Source: Alnus glutinosa
Taxonomy: Eukaryota; Streptophyta; Magnoliopsida; Fagales; Betulaceae
Assembly: GCF_958979055.1 (NCBI RefSeq)
Contig: NC_084888.1
Location: forward strand, 4,358,001-4,422,000
DNA: 64,000 nucleotides
Direction of reading: 5' to 3'
The notes under the pieces were generated by a model. It was given only the letters and a program-made list of their open reading frames with translations, had not been told where the DNA came from and searched no databases. The position numbers and the translations under genes are program-made. Below are positions 25,701 to 36,632 of this stretch, piece after piece (the first letter of the stretch is position 1; every line of letters begins with the position of its first letter).

Positions 25701-28700
25701 AGTTGAAAACTAAAAGGAGAAACAGAAGGATGGGGAGATTTTGGACGGGGTTTGGGATTGTTACGAACCTGAATAATAGAAGGATAAAGACTATTAAAAT
25801 CCAGAAGTAATATGTACTTGTCATATAAACCTTTCTTTGGCTCCAACACCAATCCACCTGCATAGGCAGGACCCTTTTTCCCTTTTCCATGATCATTATG
25901 TGGAGCATCATTAACCAAATTTGTGTCATCCATATCCAATTCATCAACATTTCTGTCCTCATCACCATGATTTGTTCTCCGTTTCATCAATTTTGTTTCT
26001 TTCATATGAGATGATATCTTGTCCGGAACAATATATTTCTTTGCATGGAATGCATGCAATAAAAGATACTCTACTCTCTGCGCCCTAGCACCCTGAAAAA
26101 GCGAGTATACATGAGATGAGATTTTAATTATCAGGAAATCTTCATCTTCAAATTGAGTAAGGGATGATACTGTAGGTACTCACTTGGAGAGTTTTTCCCC
26201 AGAGATTACCACTGATATTAGTCAACTGACGTGTGAGGGGCAGAACACTCAGATGAAACATGAGTTCCATAGACAACCATCCATCTGTCTCACCATATTC
26301 AATCTGGATGCATAGGAAAAAAAACTCCATTGTTATGAGAGCCATAATACCCTGACCCACAATGGGGCTATAATTTTCCAATTATAGTAGGCAAAGTTAA
26401 CATGTTGAACCATTATATGGATTATAAAAAACTCATCTCACTTAGCAATGGTAAGAGATGCTTGAATTAAACAAGGGGTCTAGCAATTGAATCACACACA
26501 CCCCACAAGGTTAACATCACTCACAAGGTTAACATCACTACCAAACATTATGGTCTGTCAAAGTCCTGTAAGTGCAGCACAACAAATAGAGGAACAGCAA
26601 ATGTCATTAAACTCATCAGATAATAGTTATTCAGCATTTTTCACAACCGTGAATCTGCTCACGTTTGCAAAGCACAGTGACCAATCGCCACACAAGATGG
26701 ACAAACTACGACTTGACCTACCCATTCCTAAAACTCTGCTCTTTTTGCCAAGGTAAAAGTAATGCTTAATCTTGATTTATAATAAAAAACAACAACCAGA
26801 AGAAGTAATTAAAGTAAAAATTAGAACCTACAAGTTCCATGAGGGATTCTGAAGTTTGAAACATTCTAGGAATATCGCGTGGAGTGATCTCCTTCCGGTC
26901 TTTGTTCAGCTGAGTCTTTGCCAGTTGTGTCAAAGAATAACTGACCTGGAAGAATAAAAGTTGCATATATGAACTTAACCAGCATTACCACCTGTTATAG
27001 TTTTGCAGACAAGAACTATACCTCTTTTAATAGGTCACGGGAACACAAATATGTATCACATAAGAGCCGCCCAGCAATGCAAGACATGATCCCCGGACTT
27101 GCTCCAGACCCGAATATGGTGCTTCCTTTTGCAAGCCTAGGCATCACTGAACGCTTGAGGCGACCTATTTTGGACCACATGCTGCTTGGAACTTTGCAAG
27201 CCTGCGCCATTCAAATATGTGAGCATTTTTTGTGATGATGGAAGCTCATTATATATGCATCTAATGGACACAACAGCATAATTTGTATTTTAAACAAACA
27301 TGGAAATCTTTAGATGATGATAAAACTAGGACATATGGACATTTTGGGAATGAAGCTAGCCACCTATATCCACATTTGATGCATACAACAGCAGAAAATT
27401 GTACTTTGGATAATTTGATCTTCCTTTTTTCTTTGGCTGGTAAAAATTCTCTTATTTTTACTTGAACAGACGAGAAGTTTTTTTGATAAGTTGAACAGGA
27501 AAGAGATGTTGCCTAAGCTAAATGGTATCACATTGACTAATAAGGAACTGCATCTGGCCAGTGGTTGGATTCATTTGGTTCTTGAAGATGCAACATGCAT
27601 CTTTTTCATTTAAAAATGACATGGTGCCACCATTTCTGCCAAAGTTAATTTTTATTTTTTTTATAACTAAATTTAGTCTTATTGAAAGCGTAAGGCGCCC
27701 CTAAGTACACTAGAAATTCTCCCAACGTTATGAAAACACCAAAATATATATTATGGATATGCTTAAATATTTTTGTAAAAAAAGGATTGAAAGAAGTTCC
27801 CACCTGAGCTCTGTGGAGAAGAACATCCAGGTCAAACCCAGATATATTATGTCCAACAAGAACATCACTATCCAACTTGTATAACTCAATCATCAGACGA
27901 TTTAACAAAGCTCGTTCACTGCAATATAAAGATGTAAATGATTAATTCACAGGAACTAAAATATATTTCAATAGCAAAACACCATACTTTCTAAGAGAAT
28001 ACAGAGACAAGAACTGATTGAAAACGTATTAAGGCAAAACTTACCTGCTTTCAATGCTTAAAACATTTGATCCAGCCTTAGAGTTTCTATCAGTAGCCTC
28101 TTTAGTAAATCCCATTGGAAATATGCTTCCATCAAGCTTGCGGACAACAGTAAAATGACTCAACATGCCAGGTCGCTTCCATTCTGAGGCCAACATGGGA
28201 GTGTCAATCTGAAAGGTCAAACAGCACAAGTAGTACACTATTTTAGCACAGTTCAACAGCTAATATGAGAAAAATTGGAATCAACATACTCAGAAATTTG
28301 GGACTAATAATCAGCAGTTTGAGTATAAAAATAAATGATAACTGAAATTCAACTTTTGGTTAAATTTTGTAGACAATAGCGGATGAACACTTGCAGGAAA
28401 CTTTATGAACATCGAGTTAATCCATAAATTTTCCTGCAAAACTTAGGTCAATCTGAAAGTAAACTCATTTGTCAAGCTGTAAGCTAAACAGCATCATGAA
28501 AATTACTCAAGTGTCTTGCGCTAAAACCATCTATACTCATGCATCTTTTCACTCAAAATTCACACCACTCATCTAAACTTAAAATACTGACCACTCCCCG
28601 AAATGTAAAGTGATTGTTATTTGTTGATATCATGTGTAAGACCGTATTTCCAGAAACTAAGTACAAGCAGTAAATAATATTTGACACTTTCTGCAATGGA

Positions 28701-31700
28701 ATCCTGACTCAAACTATAGCATATCAACTAACATCAACCATAGTTGATACGTAATTGTACTCTATCTGAAAGAAACAAGAATATACATACCATCGGACAA
28801 CAACACAAACATAATAAAAGTTGCATAACGTAACGAGACATGCCAATTCAGCATTACCAACAAAGGCTCTTGAACAAACCTTGGCTTTATGACAGCAAAT
28901 GACAGATGCAGAGACAATTTCATTTACGTTCTGCTTTTCATTGACAATTGTTTTCAAATTTATTGCTGTAACAACCACTGGAGGAATCTCTATCGCATTC
29001 TTTGATGAAGATGAAATTTGTATGTCTTTTGGTGAGTCAACAGTCACCTCAAATTTGCACCAGCTAACCTGTGCAAGTTTATAACCAAGCTGTTAGACCT
29101 GTAACTGAAAACAAGCAAAACAGAGAGAGAGAGAGAGAGAGACTACATAAGCATAATTAAACAACTTGAACAAAAAATTAGGCTATTAAAATCTCACCCG
29201 TTGAGGAGCTGGGCAGCTAGAAAATTTTGAAACTGATAGCCAGGAAGGTCCCTTTATCTTCCTTTTAACAAGAAAAAGCTCCAAAGCACTGTATATGGTG
29301 ATATGGTCAGTTCACTATTTTTTAGGTACAGTAAGTCTTAAGTAGTCCACTGATTAATGAGAAATATAGTACTAGAAGAAGCCTACCAAAAATAATGCAC
29401 ATAGAATATGATTAACTTAATTCAATACTAGTAGTGAACTTCAAGGTAACTCGTCAACAATATGCAAAAGAAAGCAAATCATGCTGAGAGATACACATTA
29501 AAAACACTGGATATGAGGAACCAGCTCTGAATACTTATACCTGCAGTGAGTTCCTAGCAGAGCACAGAAAGATTCTCCTTTTAAATCCACTGGAAGGGGT
29601 GGGTCCTACGACAATACACTTATCAGTAAGACCTTCTAAAATGCAACAGTAATCTCCAAACTCCAACTTCATTAAAAATAAACAAAAATCGACGCACAAG
29701 AATTGGCACATGAAAATCTGAACATGCAATTCAATGTTCTGAACCAAATTGCTAATTTGATTCACAGGTTTAGTAAAATACCTTGAATGGGTAATTGATC
29801 TTAAGGACATAATTCTCCCCCAGAGGTATGTCAGATCGCTCAAATGCATATCTCCTCTGTGATATTTTCGTATGACACAAATAAGCAACAAAGTGGAAAG
29901 AAGAACATGAAAGAAATGTGAATATGGTACAACAAAGATTGTCATATATAAGTTAGACAATGCACTTCTGGAAACATCAGACAGATTCAATCCACACACC
30001 TTAACGGGTGCCATGCTAAAAGCTGACACGTTGATATCTAACAACTTCTTCGAAATTTCACTCTTCAATCCTGAAGCCAAATCCTACAAATATGAAAAAT
30101 AAATAGATAATAAACATCTCCAGTATCAAACATGAGAAACAAAAGGAATCATAATGAAAAAACAAAAGAGGGAAAAAATTGCAAATACAAGTGTATATAT
30201 TTACAAAAATATAACTTACTTGCAGCTTTGTACGGAAAGCTGTGGGAGAAACCCGAGATTCTTCAACATCTTTCTCGAGCTTCATCATCTCTTCACTGTG
30301 AAACAAAGAGCCATTTGGAATTGCATAGATGCATCTTTGCATGTTCTTGACAACTACACAGCAACTGTGGTATGTACTTCCTGCTTTGACCTAGATTGCA
30401 ACAAGAGATACTGATTGTCATATATATATGAAGCAACAAAGTTCATTCATATTTATAACACACTAAGACAGAAGCAACAAAACAATCACGTGACATCCAT
30501 GACAAAAGATGCTTGAATAGGAAAAAAAGGCAAAGTAAACTACCAAGCTCTAGAAAGCTACTACTGAATGGATAAAGTATTAACTTCTAAAGCTCTATGA
30601 TCAAGGAAACATAAAATAAATAACCAAATGAAAAAGTACGAACACATTCCTTAATCTTCTTCAAGAAACACAGCAGGCTTTGTTGATCTCAAGGCTAAAT
30701 GAAATATGCCACAATTCAAGCTTACAATAGTGATTTCAATTTGCAATAAATAACAAAATAAGGCAAACACCAAACTATACAACATGCTAATACTGTTCCA
30801 ATTATGAATGGTTTGCACAAAATTTTCAAATTCAAGAAATACCATGTGAATGAGTTTAATACAAGATTTCAGCGTATATTCACATCACTTGCCTAGGAAT
30901 CAAACTCATGAATCCTAGGGGAGATTCACTGAGCAAAGACTTTTAACAAAGCCAAATTACAATAGATACCCAAAAAGAAAAAAGGAAAAATGAACTTGCC
31001 ATTGTTTCGCTTTAGTTGCTCACCATCAAGCACTCATATTCTTCTGTCATCCATAATCAATGTACTACCCCAATTACGTAATTCACATACAAGTGCTTCC
31101 AACACAATATAACATAACATCAATATCATTCACATCTTACCTTCCCAAACAGATAGAGGGTGCCCATATTAGCCCCATAAAACTCCTCGTGTGCATCAAC
31201 AATGTAGAAAGGCAGCAACCCGTCCGAGTCCACATCGAAATCCAACTTCTCTTCAGAACTAAAACCATTGATGACCTCCTTTGCAACACCACCAACACTC
31301 CCGTTCCCTCCACTCCTCACCGCCTGCCATCCGGCAGTAGCGGCACTCAACGCTGGGTCTTTCTCTTCCTCGATCTTCGCATTCAATGCAAAACCCTCCT
31401 TCACCACCGGCTTCACTTTCATTTCCACACCATTCACTATCTTCTCCGCAACCACACCTCCCTTAGCCCCCAAATCATCTGATTCAGAGATCAGGCCCTC
31501 ACCCATCTCCGATTCCGATCCTCCCCCACCTTCCCGCTCCTCAGTCAAACCTTTCTCCTCCACCGCCTCGCGATTTCCCTCCGAGCCCAACACAGAATTA
31601 TCACCATTTGTAGCTAATTCCCTCCTACCCACCAAATCGACACCCCCAAAAGATAAACCCTCGCTCTTAACACTACTAGTCGGCACCAAACTCTTCGAAA

Positions 31701-32305
31701 CCGACGCCGAACTTGCCGCTACCTGCCCCCTTCTTCGCCTCTCTCTGTCGGTCTCGTCCGGTGCGAACTCCGCAATCACATCGTCAACGATGCTATCAGA
31801 AACCAACCCTTTGGCCTTGTCGTCCTTGCTCTTCTTGAAGAACACCGAAGAAGTGAACATCGACGAGATCCTCTGCTTCCCCATCATCGCTGCCGCCGCT
31901 GACAGAGAAGAAGAACCGGAGGGCTTCTTGGGCTGTGCCTCTTTCTTCTTTTTCTTCTTCGGTCTCTCCGGCACTTCTCCTCCGTCTGATTCTTCGTCGG
32001 ACGAGAAAGGAAGTCCGGACTTTGACCAGTCTTCTTCCTCGCCCTCGTCGCCGTACCCGAGGCCGTCGTCGTCAACAATGAAGCCCCGGGTCTCCTCCCG
32101 GCGTTTGGCGACGAGGGCGTCATACTCATCCTCGCCGACGGTGTCGTATATCGGGGTCTCCATCTTGATCTGGAACCCTCCGCCTGCCTCGGATCGCCGG
32201 CCACCGCCTTGGCGTAGGGCTTTCAGGCGCTCAAGGGCTGAGGACCGCGCCGACGCCTCCGGGCCTCGGCTCCGGCGTCTACCGGAGGCTAGGGTTTGCT
32301 CGTCC

Positions 32306-32310
<5 letters not shown>
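19756..32310 (-). CDS. POLA1: DNA polymerase alpha catalytic subunit (INCURVATA2-like)
   Basis: Catalytic subunit of the polymerase-primase that starts leading- and lagging-strand synthesis in the nucleus. Thirty-one exons join in phase (32310-31141, 30390-30220, 30083-30000, 29856-29782, 29605-29541, 29288-29198, 29068-28880, 28208-28045, 27918-27804, 27201-27022, 26945-26832, 26303-26184, 26092-25769, 25625-25533, 24746-24628, 24512-24440, 24314-24258, 24137-24045, 23573-23451, 23351-23254, 23113-23068, 22353-22240, 22130-22047, 21912-21799, 21695-21606, 21511-21441, 21058-20839, 20584-20531, 20428-20309, 20069-19995, 19902-19756), giving 1550 residues; Arabidopsis ICU2 has about 1524. Exon 1 encodes the alpha N-terminal domain ([20 protein letters not shown]). 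Family B motifs follow: [11 protein letters not shown] at 944-954, [12 protein letters not shown] near 1021-1032 and YGDTDS at 1071-1076 with the two metal-binding Asp. Two C-terminal zinc sites are visible: C1357/C1360/C1399/C1402 and C1438/C1443/C1464/C1470. No key residue is missing. Confidence 0.96.
22447..22755. repeat. 155-bp tandem duplication in POLA1 intron 21
   Basis: The unit at 22447-22601 is repeated at 22602-22755 with only a few differences (for example GGTTGGCG against TGTTGGCG, AAGGG against AATGG). The offset is 155 bp throughout. It lies in the intron between exons 21 and 22 and leaves the splice sites intact. Confidence 0.88.
25303..25331. repeat. 29-base poly(G) tract in POLA1 intron 14
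   Basis: An uninterrupted run of 29 G on the + strand follows a T-rich tract. The host gene is on the - strand, so its pre-mRNA would carry C29. Such a run could form G-quadruplexes on the non-template strand or be a sequencing/assembly product. Confidence 0.85.
29121..29142. repeat. GA microsatellite, POLA1 intron 6
   Basis: A short (GA)n run between exons 6 and 7 of the polymerase gene. No function is suggested. Confidence 0.8.

Positions 32311-32346
<36 letters not shown>
32311..32346 (-). repeat. GA microsatellite at the POLA1 start codon
   Basis: Thirty-six bases of pure CT on the + strand, hence (GA)18 on the coding strand, end immediately before the ATG at 32310. The run must be in the 5' leader if this start is used. 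The start is supported by the conserved N-terminal domain beginning shortly downstream. Confidence 0.85.
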
Positions 32347-32350
<4 letters not shown>

Positions 32351-32437
32351 CTGAGAGAACCCTTACAGTCTTTCTCTCAGACTAGAAAGGTCACGATGAA
32401 GGTCAAAGTGGGAACTCGGATTTGGGGGTTTGTAAAA

Positions 32438-32530
32438 TGGCGGGACTCGTTTGTGGTTTTGGCGCGAATTATTAATGGGCTAATTGGTGGATAATGAGAC
32501 AACGGGCCTGAGGCCCATGGATCGGCCCAT
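32438..32530 (-). promoter_or_regulatory. E2F-like and site II motifs upstream of POLA1
   Basis: About 130-220 bases upstream of the start codon lie TGGCGGGA (32438-32445) and TTTGGCGC (32458-32465), both fitting the E2F consensus TTTSSCGC on one or other strand. Further out are TGGGCT (32476-32481) and two GGCCCA words (32512-32517 and 32524-32529), the site II elements bound by TCP factors. In plants this pair of motif types is typical of PCNA and other replication genes. Binding itself is inferred. Confidence 0.6.
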
Positions 32531-32559
32531 TGCGAGTATTTATGTAAAACAAGAACCAA

Positions 32560-33202
32560 TTTATTGATTTGGAGAGTAACTAAGCCGGAAAATTTAGAGG
32601 ATTTTGATGCATAGATTTACCGGAACAGGATCCTTCGAATTTAAATGAAATTGAGAGGATGAATTTGATCGTTAATATTTTATTTTGTTACGTTTAATAA
32701 TATATATAATATCATATCATTTAAATATAGTGTCACATAATTTAAAGCAAAAACATATTTTTGCACAACCAAACCAGACGAGTCACCTACAACACAAGTT
32801 CTAGCCTTCTTAGGTACAAACTTCCTCTTGGGGCCAGCCACCCAGGTTGTGTGAGGGGGTCTTCGAGCCTCTGACCATCTGCCTGCAATTCAATATCCAG
32901 TGCCTGGAGTGGCATCGGACATTGAGCCGGAGATTAGTCTGCAGTTCTTAACAGGTGATCACTGCGCTCGGAAGGTTCGACTGCCACTTTGTGTGGATCA
33001 ATCGTTCAGCGAACGAGGTACATCATAACTAAAAGTAATATGGGATACCCCGAACAGAAAATAAAAAATAAAAATAAAAATAAAATAAGAGAAACACCGG
33101 AGTGGTATCGTCTTGAGCCTACAAAGAAGCTCATGTCAACTGGCTATTCTAAAAAGAAAAATAATAAAAATAGAGTTTTGAGTGGTATAAACTCTTATCT
33201 TT

Positions 33203-33233
<31 letters not shown>

Positions 33234-33640
33234 GGGGATTGTCCTCTTCCTTTTTAATTGCCATGTAGTGGGCTTCTAGTCGTGGATTAATTGTATGTAA
33301 GTAGCAGACTCTTAAGCGATTGTAGCCTTTTATGTTAATTGGGCCCTAGGCTTATTTATGATATCATCAGTTGCCCGCCCCTTATTATTGTGGTTGACCT
33401 GTCCAGCTAGTCACGACTCACTAGTCAGACATTAAGAATTTTGTTTTTGCTTACAGTCCAGATCATTCTTTAAGATCAATAAAGTTCTTCGGATGTTGTT
33501 TCTGGTTTGCTTCCACTTTTAAAGTTTTTAGGCCGGCCCTTTTTGAGTTGCCCTCCACTTGTGTATGAGGTATTTTATTAACGTCAAGCTCGCAACTTGG
33601 TCTTTAGGTGTCGAACCTATGGCTCAGTCACTTAATACTA
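32560..33640. other. Intergenic region with poly(T)-poly(G) junction
   Basis: No gene is recognised. 32750-33020 is less AT-rich than its surroundings but has no open frame with family resemblance. An unusual homopolymer junction is annotated separately at 33201-33237. Confidence 0.5.
33201..33237. repeat. T12-G25 homopolymer junction
   Basis: Twelve T residues are followed directly by 25 G residues. It is the reverse-strand equivalent of the C16-A11 junction at 4519-4545. Confidence 0.88.
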
Positions 33641-33641
33641 A

Positions 33642-34212
33642 TGTTCCGTTTGGTTTGCAGAATAGACCGCTGAAATTGAATGGTTATTTTATAAAAATAA
33701 TTATTTTTTATTTGGTAGGGATCTATTCCATGGAATAACTATTCCCTTACGAAGAAAAATACATATTCCTTTAAAAAAATTAGAAGAATAGTTATTCCTT
33801 TGGGTAAATATTACATTTTCAAAAAAAAAAAAAAAAACTCGTTTTTTATTTTCTTTCAAATATTTTATTTAAAAAATAAAAAACTAAACCCCAAAGTGGC
33901 TAGCCGACCACCCAGCACCCCCAGTTCTCGTCAGGCCACCCCTGAGCGGCCATCCCAAAAGGCCACTCGGGGGTGGTTGCGGCCACCTGCCAGTTTATTT
34001 TTTTTATTATTTTTTTTTTTTAGTTTGATTTAAAATATATATATATATAATGTAAGGTTTTTTTAGTAATTTTTTTTGAATTCCGATTAAAATATGTGAG
34101 TTATTGCTAAACAAAAGAATATGAATAGTCATTCAATTTCACCACATTCTATTCCCAGTAATGGCTAATTATTTTTCTAATAAAATGACCATTTCGCAAA
34201 CTAAACGAGGTC
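33642..34212. mobile_element. Harbinger-like MITE with GC-rich core
   Basis: The left end reads TGTTCCGTTTGGTTTGC and the inverted right end GACCTCGTTTAGTTTGC, so the ends are imperfect inverted repeats. TAA flanks both sides (33639-33641 and 34213-34215), matching the 3-bp target duplications of PIF/Harbinger elements. The middle (about 33896-33990) is a GC-rich stretch full of GGCCACC/GTGGCC words, in sharp contrast with the AT-rich arms. Confidence 0.65.
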
Positions 34213-34857
34213 TAAGTGTTTTCTCGTAGTGGTTTGGTCTTAGCCACCAAGCTTGTGGCTCCTTTTTTTGGGTGGCTCAAGTGGAACATCACTTACAAAG
34301 ACTGCATTTTTTAAAAGAAAAAAAAGAAAAGGAAAGAAAAAATGAAGCCATTAGTTAAAGGTGTTACCGCATAATGCTTCTTCTTTTTCTTCTTCTCTTT
34401 TTTTTTTTTTTTTTTGATTATTTAATCATCTTGCTTGCTAGCTTTGGTTTGGCTTTGCCATTGTATTCTTTTTTATTATGCTTCTATCTCCCTTTTTTTA
34501 TTCATTTTTCAATACCCCTAATGCAAAAAACCGTCACAATTTCCAATGTGCTAACACAATCAATATTCTATCAATAAAGCTTAACTATGATTCAAGATAA
34601 ATGGAGAAAATTGGACAAAATCTTACCTCTACGAGTTTTCTTCGAGCTTTCCTCATTCTTGGATTTCCTCTTTAAGCTTTCTATCTCCTTTGAAGGGGCC
34701 AAAAACATTAATAAATGGCTACATTTAATTCTGATAGGGTCAAACTTAATTTTTAAATCGAAAATTATATATACTTTTTTTTTTAAAAAAAGGAATTTGA
34801 AATATTATAAATGATCAGGCAAATTAAGTTTAGCATTTACAATTCCCGAGAGACTTA

Positions 34858-35212
34858 GGGTGCGTTTGAGATTGCGATTTCGTAGACAATAAGTGTGATT
34901 TTAAACCAAATTGCAGAACATAAATCGTATGGGAAAAGCATAAATCGTATGGAAAAAGCATAAATCGTATGGGAACTGCGTTTTTAAAAATTGCGATTTA
35001 AAATCGCAGAAAATCTGTTTTTTTAAATTGCAGATAAGATTATGCTTTTTTGAAAATTCAGAATTTTAAAGGCTAATTTACGATTTTAAATGCTAAATTG
35101 CGATTTTGCCAAACGTTTAACTGTGTTTTTAAAAATCACTTTTTTCAAATCGCATATTTTAAAATTGTGAATTTAAATCGCACTTTTTAAAATCGCAAAC
35201 TCAAACGGACCC
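34858..35212. mobile_element. Harbinger-like MITE with TTA target duplication
   Basis: The left terminus GGGTGCGTTTGAGATTGCG is mirrored by an inverted right terminus GGGTCCGTTTGAGTTTGCG. TTA flanks both ends (34855-34857, 35213-35215). The interior repeats CATAAATCGTATGG three times and the word GCGATTTTAAA on both strands. It has no coding capacity. A related but messier copy appears to lie at about 43105-43365. Confidence 0.75.
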
Positions 35213-35215
35213 TTA

Positions 35216-35896
35216 AAAGGGTAGGAATCAATCTGGACATGATTTAATTGATTGGAGACCACAAAATGAGCAAGAATTTATTTTAAGAATTTATTTTAGC
35301 TATATATAAATATTTAATCATAAATATATAAACATTTTAACTATAAATATTTTAATTATAGATAAAGTTGTAGCTAGAAAGGGGGAGAGGGGACATGGTC
35401 CTTACCAACCCTTCTTTAGTTCCTTCTCACCTTGGGATATTACATATTTACTACAATTTCTTATAAAAATAAAAAATAAAAAAATAAAAAATTGTAGTAA
35501 TCCACATCTTATGAAAATAAGTGTTACATGAATTGTTATATTAGTTTATAAATGCGGTAGGTGTCATGTGGATGCCACACAATAATTCACATTTTTAGTC
35601 TTCGTCCGGCAAGTCATTACTGAAAAATCTTTTTTATAAAAAATAAATAAAAAAATAGCTAGTTCCAATAAATTAATTGGGTCCCTTTTCAAAAAAAAAT
35701 TAATAAAATAAAAATAAATGAATTGGGGATCAATTAAATTATAATAAACATGGTGGGTTTGGTTTTTTATGCTTTTTTTTTTTTCCTTTTTAAACACTGA
35801 ATATCTTCTTATTAATAAAAGATGACTAAATTACAGTTTAAAGACTAAAAAGTCTCTATGAGAAGTATCAGAAATAAAGAGAGGCATCTCCACAAT
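35216..35896. other. AT-rich gap without recognised gene
   Basis: Low-complexity A/T-rich sequence with long A and T tracts (for example 35770-35783). No feature is supported. Confidence 0.5.
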
Positions 35897-36421
35897 CTAA
35901 CTATTAGAAAAACATTTAGAAGAAGCCTCTCTAACTAAAACATGGGTAACACCATTTGCTTATCTACAACAATGAATCCAAGAACAAAAAGAAAATCTAG
36001 AAGCATCATTTATAATTGCATACACAAAGTGCCCAATTCGAATATAATGGGAGCTTGGATCACAAATTCCTTTAATCACCTGTAGATAATTACCTTCACA
36101 TACAATTTTAGAAAAACCCATATCTTTACAAAAATTTAAAGCTAAATGGCCAGCCATTACTTCTGCCAGAAGAGGATCCGCCTCAACCTTACAAGCACAA
36201 GATTGAGCACCCACAACCAAACCTTCATCATTTCGAATGACACAACCCAAACTCATAACACCATCTCTTGAATTTAAAGAGGCATCCCAATTCACTTTTA
36301 CACACCTCAAAACTGGGCTTTTCCATAATTTGCTACTATTTAAAGTGTCAGAATTTAGCTTCCTTACCAATCCCAATTCATTAATGGACTCACCCAAACC
36401 CCAAACTGCATCTATGAATAC
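35897..36421 (-). pseudogene. RNase H-like domain relic of a retroelement
   Basis: Read on the - strand, the frame gives a plant RNase H-like domain of the RVT_3 type: VKVNWDASLNSRDG, GCVIRNDEGLVVGA, LLAEVMAGHLAL and KIVCEGNYLQVIKGI. Such domains end the polyprotein of plant LINEs and also occur as orphan fragments. It has no ATG at its head (a TAG precedes at 36422-36424). A TAA at 35960-35962 interrupts the frame. Beyond it the same frame continues with ANGVTHVLVREAS, the usual family tail, to a TAG at 35897-35899. The expected catalytic Asp of the EGDS motif is Asn here (EGNY). It is therefore a dead fragment. Confidence 0.8.
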
Positions 36422-36548
36422 CTATTTCAACTACCTAGCAAATGTTTCCTGAGAATTTACTAGTCCAACAAATATATGCTTTTTAATGCCTGTTGCGTTC
36501 CCTGTTCCTACAATTGAATAACTGTGAATTTCATAGCACGTTTTAATA

Positions 36549-36632
36549 TGCTTCTTTGGATTCTTTTCTTCTTCTTTTTCTTTTCTTTTTCTTTTTCTTT
36601 TCCTTTTTCTTTTTCTTCTTTCTTCTTTTGGA
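36549..36632. repeat. Polypyrimidine tract
   Basis: About 84 bases are almost entirely C and T on the + strand (repeats of CTTTTT and CTTCTT). This is low-complexity sequence in an intergenic region. Confidence 0.8.

Noticed and set aside
31268-32494. 408-codon open frame on the + strand
   Set aside because: It is the antisense of POLA1 exon 1. The - strand reading has the conserved polymerase alpha N-terminal domain and correct splicing; the + reading is low-complexity Ser/Pro.
32750-33020. Possible SINE (a GGTTCGACTGCC word resembling a B box)
   Set aside because: No matching A box at the right distance, no tail and no target duplication were found.
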